The translations under genes and the position numbers were made by a program. From Saccharopolyspora erythraea NRRL 2338 (GTDB taxonomy: Bacteria; Actinomycetota; Actinomycetes; Mycobacteriales; Pseudonocardiaceae), in assembly GCF_000062885.1 (NCBI RefSeq), contig NC_009142.1, forward strand, positions 5,383,584 through 5,447,583: a DNA stretch of 64,000 nucleotides, read 5' to 3'. Shown piece after piece: positions 61,175 to 64,000 of this stretch (the first letter of the stretch is position 1; each line of letters begins with the position of its first letter). A model generated the notes under the pieces. It was not told where the DNA came from. It ran no database searches and saw only the letters and a list, made by a program, of their open reading frames with translations.

Positions 61175-63495
61175 GTGGGCACCTCCGTCTCCGCCACGCG
61201 GCCGCAAAGCTCCAACACACGTTCCGCGGTCATCGGCAAGCACGTCGGGCGCTGTCCGATCGCCGCGGTGATCGCATTGGCGATCACGGCGGCACAAGGC
61301 CCGATCGGCGGCTCGCCGATCCCTCGCGCGTTGAGCGGCCCCTTGCCCTCGCCGCTCTCGACGATGTCCACCTCGACGTCGGGCATGTCCATCGAGCTGG
61401 GGATGAGATAGCTGGCGAACAGGCTCGAAACGCACTGGCCCTCTTCCAGCGGCACGTCCTCCATCAACGCATAACCGAGGCCCTGCATCGCTCCGCCCTG
61501 GATCTGGCCCTCCACGCGCATCGGGTTGATGGCACGCCCGACATCGTGGGATGCGGCGTAGCGCAGCACCCCGACCTCGCCGGTCTCCACATCGACCTCG
61601 ACATCGGCCGCGTGGCATCCGTAGGTGTAGTCGGGGAAGCTGTCGCCCTGCCCGGTCTGCGGGTCGAACGTGCCCCGAGTCGCTCGCCAGAGCGCCAGAT
61701 GGGACGTGTCCACTCCGCGCTCGTCGCATTCGGCGACGAGCTCGGCGAGCGTGATGCCGGTGCTCGGCGCCGTGTCCCGCACCACGCGAACCAGCCCGTC
61801 CTCGAACGCCAGCGCATCGGCCGGGCAACCGAGCACCTCGGCAGCGACCGGAGCGAGCTTGTCGCGCAACCCCTGCGCGGCATGCAGGACCGCGTTGCCG
61901 GACATGTACAACTGCCGGGTGCCGAAGGTGCCCCCGGCCTCCGGGTTCAGCGCGGAGTCCCCGATGTAGACGCTGATCTCGTCGATGGGGACACCCAGCA
62001 CCTCGGAGGCGATCTGGCACAGGCTGGCGGCTTGACCGGCGCCCAGATCGGTGATCCCGGCTCGCAGGAGCAGGGTGCCGTCGGGCTGCAGGCTCAGCCA
62101 CGTCGACGCTCGGTCGTGGAACCACACCGTCCGCCCGTAGGGCTGCATGTTGCAGGCGAACCCGCGGCCGACCCGCTTGGTCGACCCGCTGGGCGCTGGT
62201 TTCTCGCCCAGCCGGGCCAGCGCGCGCTCCATGGTTTCGCCGACGGCGACGGCCGTGGACAACGACTCGCCTGTGGGGATGGTGTCGGACTTGTCGAGGA
62301 AGTTGCGTCGACGCACCTCGGTCGTCGACATGCCCAAAGCGTCGGCGATGCGGTCCATCTGCGACTCGTACCCGAAAACCACCTGCATGGCGCCGAAGCC
62401 GCGGAACGCACTGGTCGGCATGGTGTTGGTGAACACCGCCCGTGAACGCACCGAGGCGTTGGGCGTGCGGTAGGGCCCGCACGCCACCGCCGCACCGGCG
62501 AACATGACGCGCGCGCTCAGGTACGGATACGCGCCCGCGTCGCCGGTGATGTCGATGTCCTGGGCGACGATGGTGGCATCGCGCCGCACCCCGGTGCGGT
62601 AGCGCATGACGAACGGGTGGCGCTTCGTGCTCGCCTGCATCGACTCCTGGCGGTCCCAGACCATCCGCACCGGCTTCCTGGTGTGCCACACCAGAAGGGC
62701 GAGGTACGGCTCGACGGTCATGTCCTCCTTGCCGCCGAACCCGCCGCCCATGTAGGTGCCGATCACGCGCACCTTGTTCCTGGGCAGTTCGAGGATCTCG
62801 GCGACTTCCACGGCGTGCTCGAGGACCTGCGTCGACACCCTGAGCGTGAGCACCCCGTTCTCCATCCAGCCCACCCCGGCCTCGGGCTCGAGATAGGCGT
62901 GTTCGACGCGCTGGCTGCGGTACTCGCCTTCCACGACCACGTCGGCGCCGGCGAGGGCGCTTTCCACGTCCCCCCGCTGGAGGTGCCACGTGACGAGCAC
63001 GTTGCCCTCGTCGTGCACGCGCGGTGCGTCGTCGGCCAGAGCGGACTCCGCGTCGAAGACCGCGGGCAGGTCCTCGTAGTCGACGTCCACCATTTCGGCC
63101 GCCTCATCGGCGACCTGCTGGCTCACCGCGGCGACGAGGGCGACCGGTTCACCGACGTAGCGAACCCGGTCGCCGGCGAGCACCGGCATCGCGACGGTGA
63201 GCTCCCCGAGGCCGCCCGAGGCGTGTTCCACGATCCGGTTGCAAGGCACATCGCGTGCCGTGAGCACCGCGGCGACACCCGGCAGCGCTCGCGCCTGGTC
63301 GAGGTCGACGGACTTGATCCGCGCCGACGCGAACGGGGAACGGACCACGCGCGCGTAGAGCATGCCCGGAAGCTTCCAGTCCGCCGCGTAGAGCTGAGAT
63401 CCCTTCACCTTGTCGACGAAATCGTGGTGCGCCAGGCTCCGACCGACCACCCGCATCGTCGCGGGACCGGTCGTGGTCAGGACATCGCTGCTCAT
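61171..63495 (-). CDS. xanthine dehydrogenase family, molybdopterin-binding subunit
   Basis: 774 residues. N-terminal Ald_Xan_dh_C domain (VVGRSLAHHDFVDKVKGSQL, then RYVGEPVALVAAVS), then the Mo-binding domain: GTYMGGGFGGKEDM, AFRGFGAMQVVFGYESQMD (the AFRGFG motif), TDLGAGQAASLCQIASEV, and the catalytic Glu in ARGIGEPPIGPCAAVIANAI. It hydroxylates a heterocycle or aldehyde using Mo-cofactor. Substrate unknown; AFRGFGAMQ departs from the usual AFRGFGxPQ. Overlaps both neighbours (ATGA and GTGA). Confidence 0.93.
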   Translation of the reverse strand: MSSDVLTTTGPATMRVVGRSLAHHDFVDKVKGSQLYAADWKLPGMLYARVVRSPFASARIKSVDLDQARALPGVAAVLTARDVPCNRIVEHASGGLGELTVAMPVLAGDRVRYVGEPVALVAAVSQQVADEAAEMVDVDYEDLPAVFDAESALADDAPRVHDEGNVLVTWHLQRGDVESALAGADVVVEGEYRSQRVEHAYLEPEAGVGWMENGVLTLRVSTQVLEHAVEVAEILELPRNKVRVIGTYMGGGFGGKEDMTVEPYLALLVWHTRKPVRMVWDRQESMQASTKRHPFVMRYRTGVRRDATIVAQDIDITGDAGAYPYLSARVMFAGAAVACGPYRTPNASVRSRAVFTNTMPTSAFRGFGAMQVVFGYESQMDRIADALGMSTTEVRRRNFLDKSDTIPTGESLSTAVAVGETMERALARLGEKPAPSGSTKRVGRGFACNMQPYGRTVWFHDRASTWLSLQPDGTLLLRAGITDLGAGQAASLCQIASEVLGVPIDEISVYIGDSALNPEAGGTFGTRQLYMSGNAVLHAAQGLRDKLAPVAAEVLGCPADALAFEDGLVRVVRDTAPSTGITLAELVAECDERGVDTSHLALWRATRGTFDPQTGQGDSFPDYTYGCHAADVEVDVETGEVGVLRYAASHDVGRAINPMRVEGQIQGGAMQGLGYALMEDVPLEEGQCVSSLFASYLIPSSMDMPDVEVDIVESGEGKGPLNARGIGEPPIGPCAAVIANAITAAIGQRPTCLPMTAERVLELCGRVAETEVPT

Positions 63496-63980
63496 GACGG
63501 CTTCTCCGAGGCGGTCTTGTCGACGTAGTCCTCGATCGCGTCGAGAATCTTCGTGTAGCCGGTGCAGCGGCACAGGTTGCCGACGAGCTCGTAGCGGATC
63601 TCGTCACGGCTGGGACGGTTGCCGCGACGTGCCAGGCAATGCGCGGTGAGCACCATGCCCGGTGTGCAGAAGCCGCACTGCGAGCCGCCATGGGCGAGGA
63701 AGCACTCCTGCAGCGGATGCAGGGTGTCGTTCTCGCCGAGCAAGCCGGTCACGGTCGTCACCTCGTGGCCCTGCGCCTGCACCGCGAACATCAGGCACGA
63801 GCTGATCGGCTCCCCGTCGAACTCGACGGTGCAGGTTCCGCACACCCCTTCTCCGCACCCGTAGCGGACATCGGGCAGCCCGATCTCGTCGTGCAGCACG
63901 TCGAGCAGGAGGTCGCTGGGCGTGACCCACACGTCGTACCGGCGGCCGTTGACCGACAGGCTCACGAGTCTCTTGTTCAT
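63492..63980 (-). CDS. xanthine dehydrogenase family, 2Fe-2S subunit
   Basis: 162 residues. The plant-type ferredoxin cluster is in YGCGEGVCGTCTVEFDG with the fourth Cys in SSCLMFAVQA. The second cluster has GSQCGFCTPGMVLTAH and GNLCRCTGYTKILDAI, the CxxC...CxC pattern of CoxS-type small subunits. Passes electrons from the Mo site. A FAD subunit is not seen and may lie beyond the window. Confidence 0.95.
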   Translation of the reverse strand: MNKRLVSLSVNGRRYDVWVTPSDLLLDVLHDEIGLPDVRYGCGEGVCGTCTVEFDGEPISSCLMFAVQAQGHEVTTVTGLLGENDTLHPLQECFLAHGGSQCGFCTPGMVLTAHCLARRGNRPSRDEIRYELVGNLCRCTGYTKILDAIEDYVDKTASEKPS

Positions 63981-64000
63981 GTGACCACTCCGCTCGTCCG

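Noticed and set aside
60017-62989. A possible 990-residue fusion of a large N-terminal region with the PLP lyase
   Set aside because: The first ~600 codons are the Mo-subunit gene read in the wrong frame; the lyase starts at GTG 61174 with a GTGA overlap.
1-64000. CRISPR arrays, tRNA or rRNA genes, phage or conjugative modules
   Set aside because: No regularly spaced repeats, no tRNA-like cloverleaf with CCA-type ends, and no integrase, portal, relaxase or Tra genes were seen.

Overview
The window is high-GC DNA with strongly GC-biased third codon positions, frequent GTG and TTG starts and tightly coupled operons (ATGA or GTGA overlaps). Together with the gene families present (BtrH-like, FkbM, ATPase-LuxR, STAND-WD40, RipA-like NlpC/P60), this points to a filamentous actinomycete. 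Pseudonocardiaceae, for example Saccharopolyspora, is my best guess, but that is inference only. The content is accessory chromosome: catabolic and transport operons each with a local regulator, broken by insertion sequences and several decayed genes. I saw no rRNA, tRNA, CRISPR array or replication origin.

Region by region. 1-7.4 kb: a minus-strand peptide-uptake operon (solute-binding lipoprotein, two permeases, a double ATPase, then a CocE/PepX-type serine hydrolase), with a duplicated hairpin between its first two genes. 7.5-8.05 kb: a DUF488 protein. 8.1-17.3 kb: a LacI-controlled sugar locus with two divergent arms. The left arm is a Gfo/Idh/MocA dehydrogenase and a DUF6807 protein. The right arm is a carbohydrate ABC importer and an 874-residue protein of unknown function. 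Both arms have a near-consensus promoter followed by the same AAGCGCTT operator. 17.3-19.6 kb: a BtrH-like protein, a small lipoprotein and a LysE-type exporter. 19.8-20.7 kb: an intact IS5-family element. 21.1-24.2 kb: an NmrA-like/TetR divergent pair, an NlpC/P60 hydrolase and a transporter remnant. 24.4-29.0 kb: a glucarate-dehydratase operon and decayed hydrolase and PhzF genes. 29.8-33.6 kb: a 1255-residue XRE-STAND-TM-WD40 protein.

33.6-38.2 kb: RpiR regulator, MFS transporter and a divergent aromatic-amino-acid-lyase homologue with an atypical MIO triad, then an FkbM methyltransferase. 38.3-39.0 kb: an internally deleted copy of the IS5 element abutting the stop codon of an ATPase-LuxR regulator. 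41.6-47.7 kb: an alcohol-dehydrogenase relic, a LysR/flavin amine oxidase pair, DinB, a frameshifted MFS gene, a LysE exporter and a MerR regulator with a perfect 26-bp palindrome. 48.0-51.0 kb: a SulP transporter whose stop codon is abutted by an IS630 element, then a degenerate IS5-like transposase. 51.3-58.9 kb: an AGCS symporter, a hydrolase, DUF6653, DUF2267 (frameshifted), a four-TM protein, an ArsR/MFS pair, an XRE protein and a small membrane protein.

58.9-64.0 kb: an operon of a molybdopterin hydroxylase (2Fe-2S and Mo subunits), a diaminopropionate-ammonia-lyase-type PLP enzyme and a DUF6282 metallohydrolase-like protein. This set recalls purine/azaheterocycle catabolic clusters. 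It and the LacI-controlled sugar locus are the best candidates for undescribed pathways. Several genes carry single-base frameshifts; whether these are real or base-calling errors cannot be settled from one sequence.
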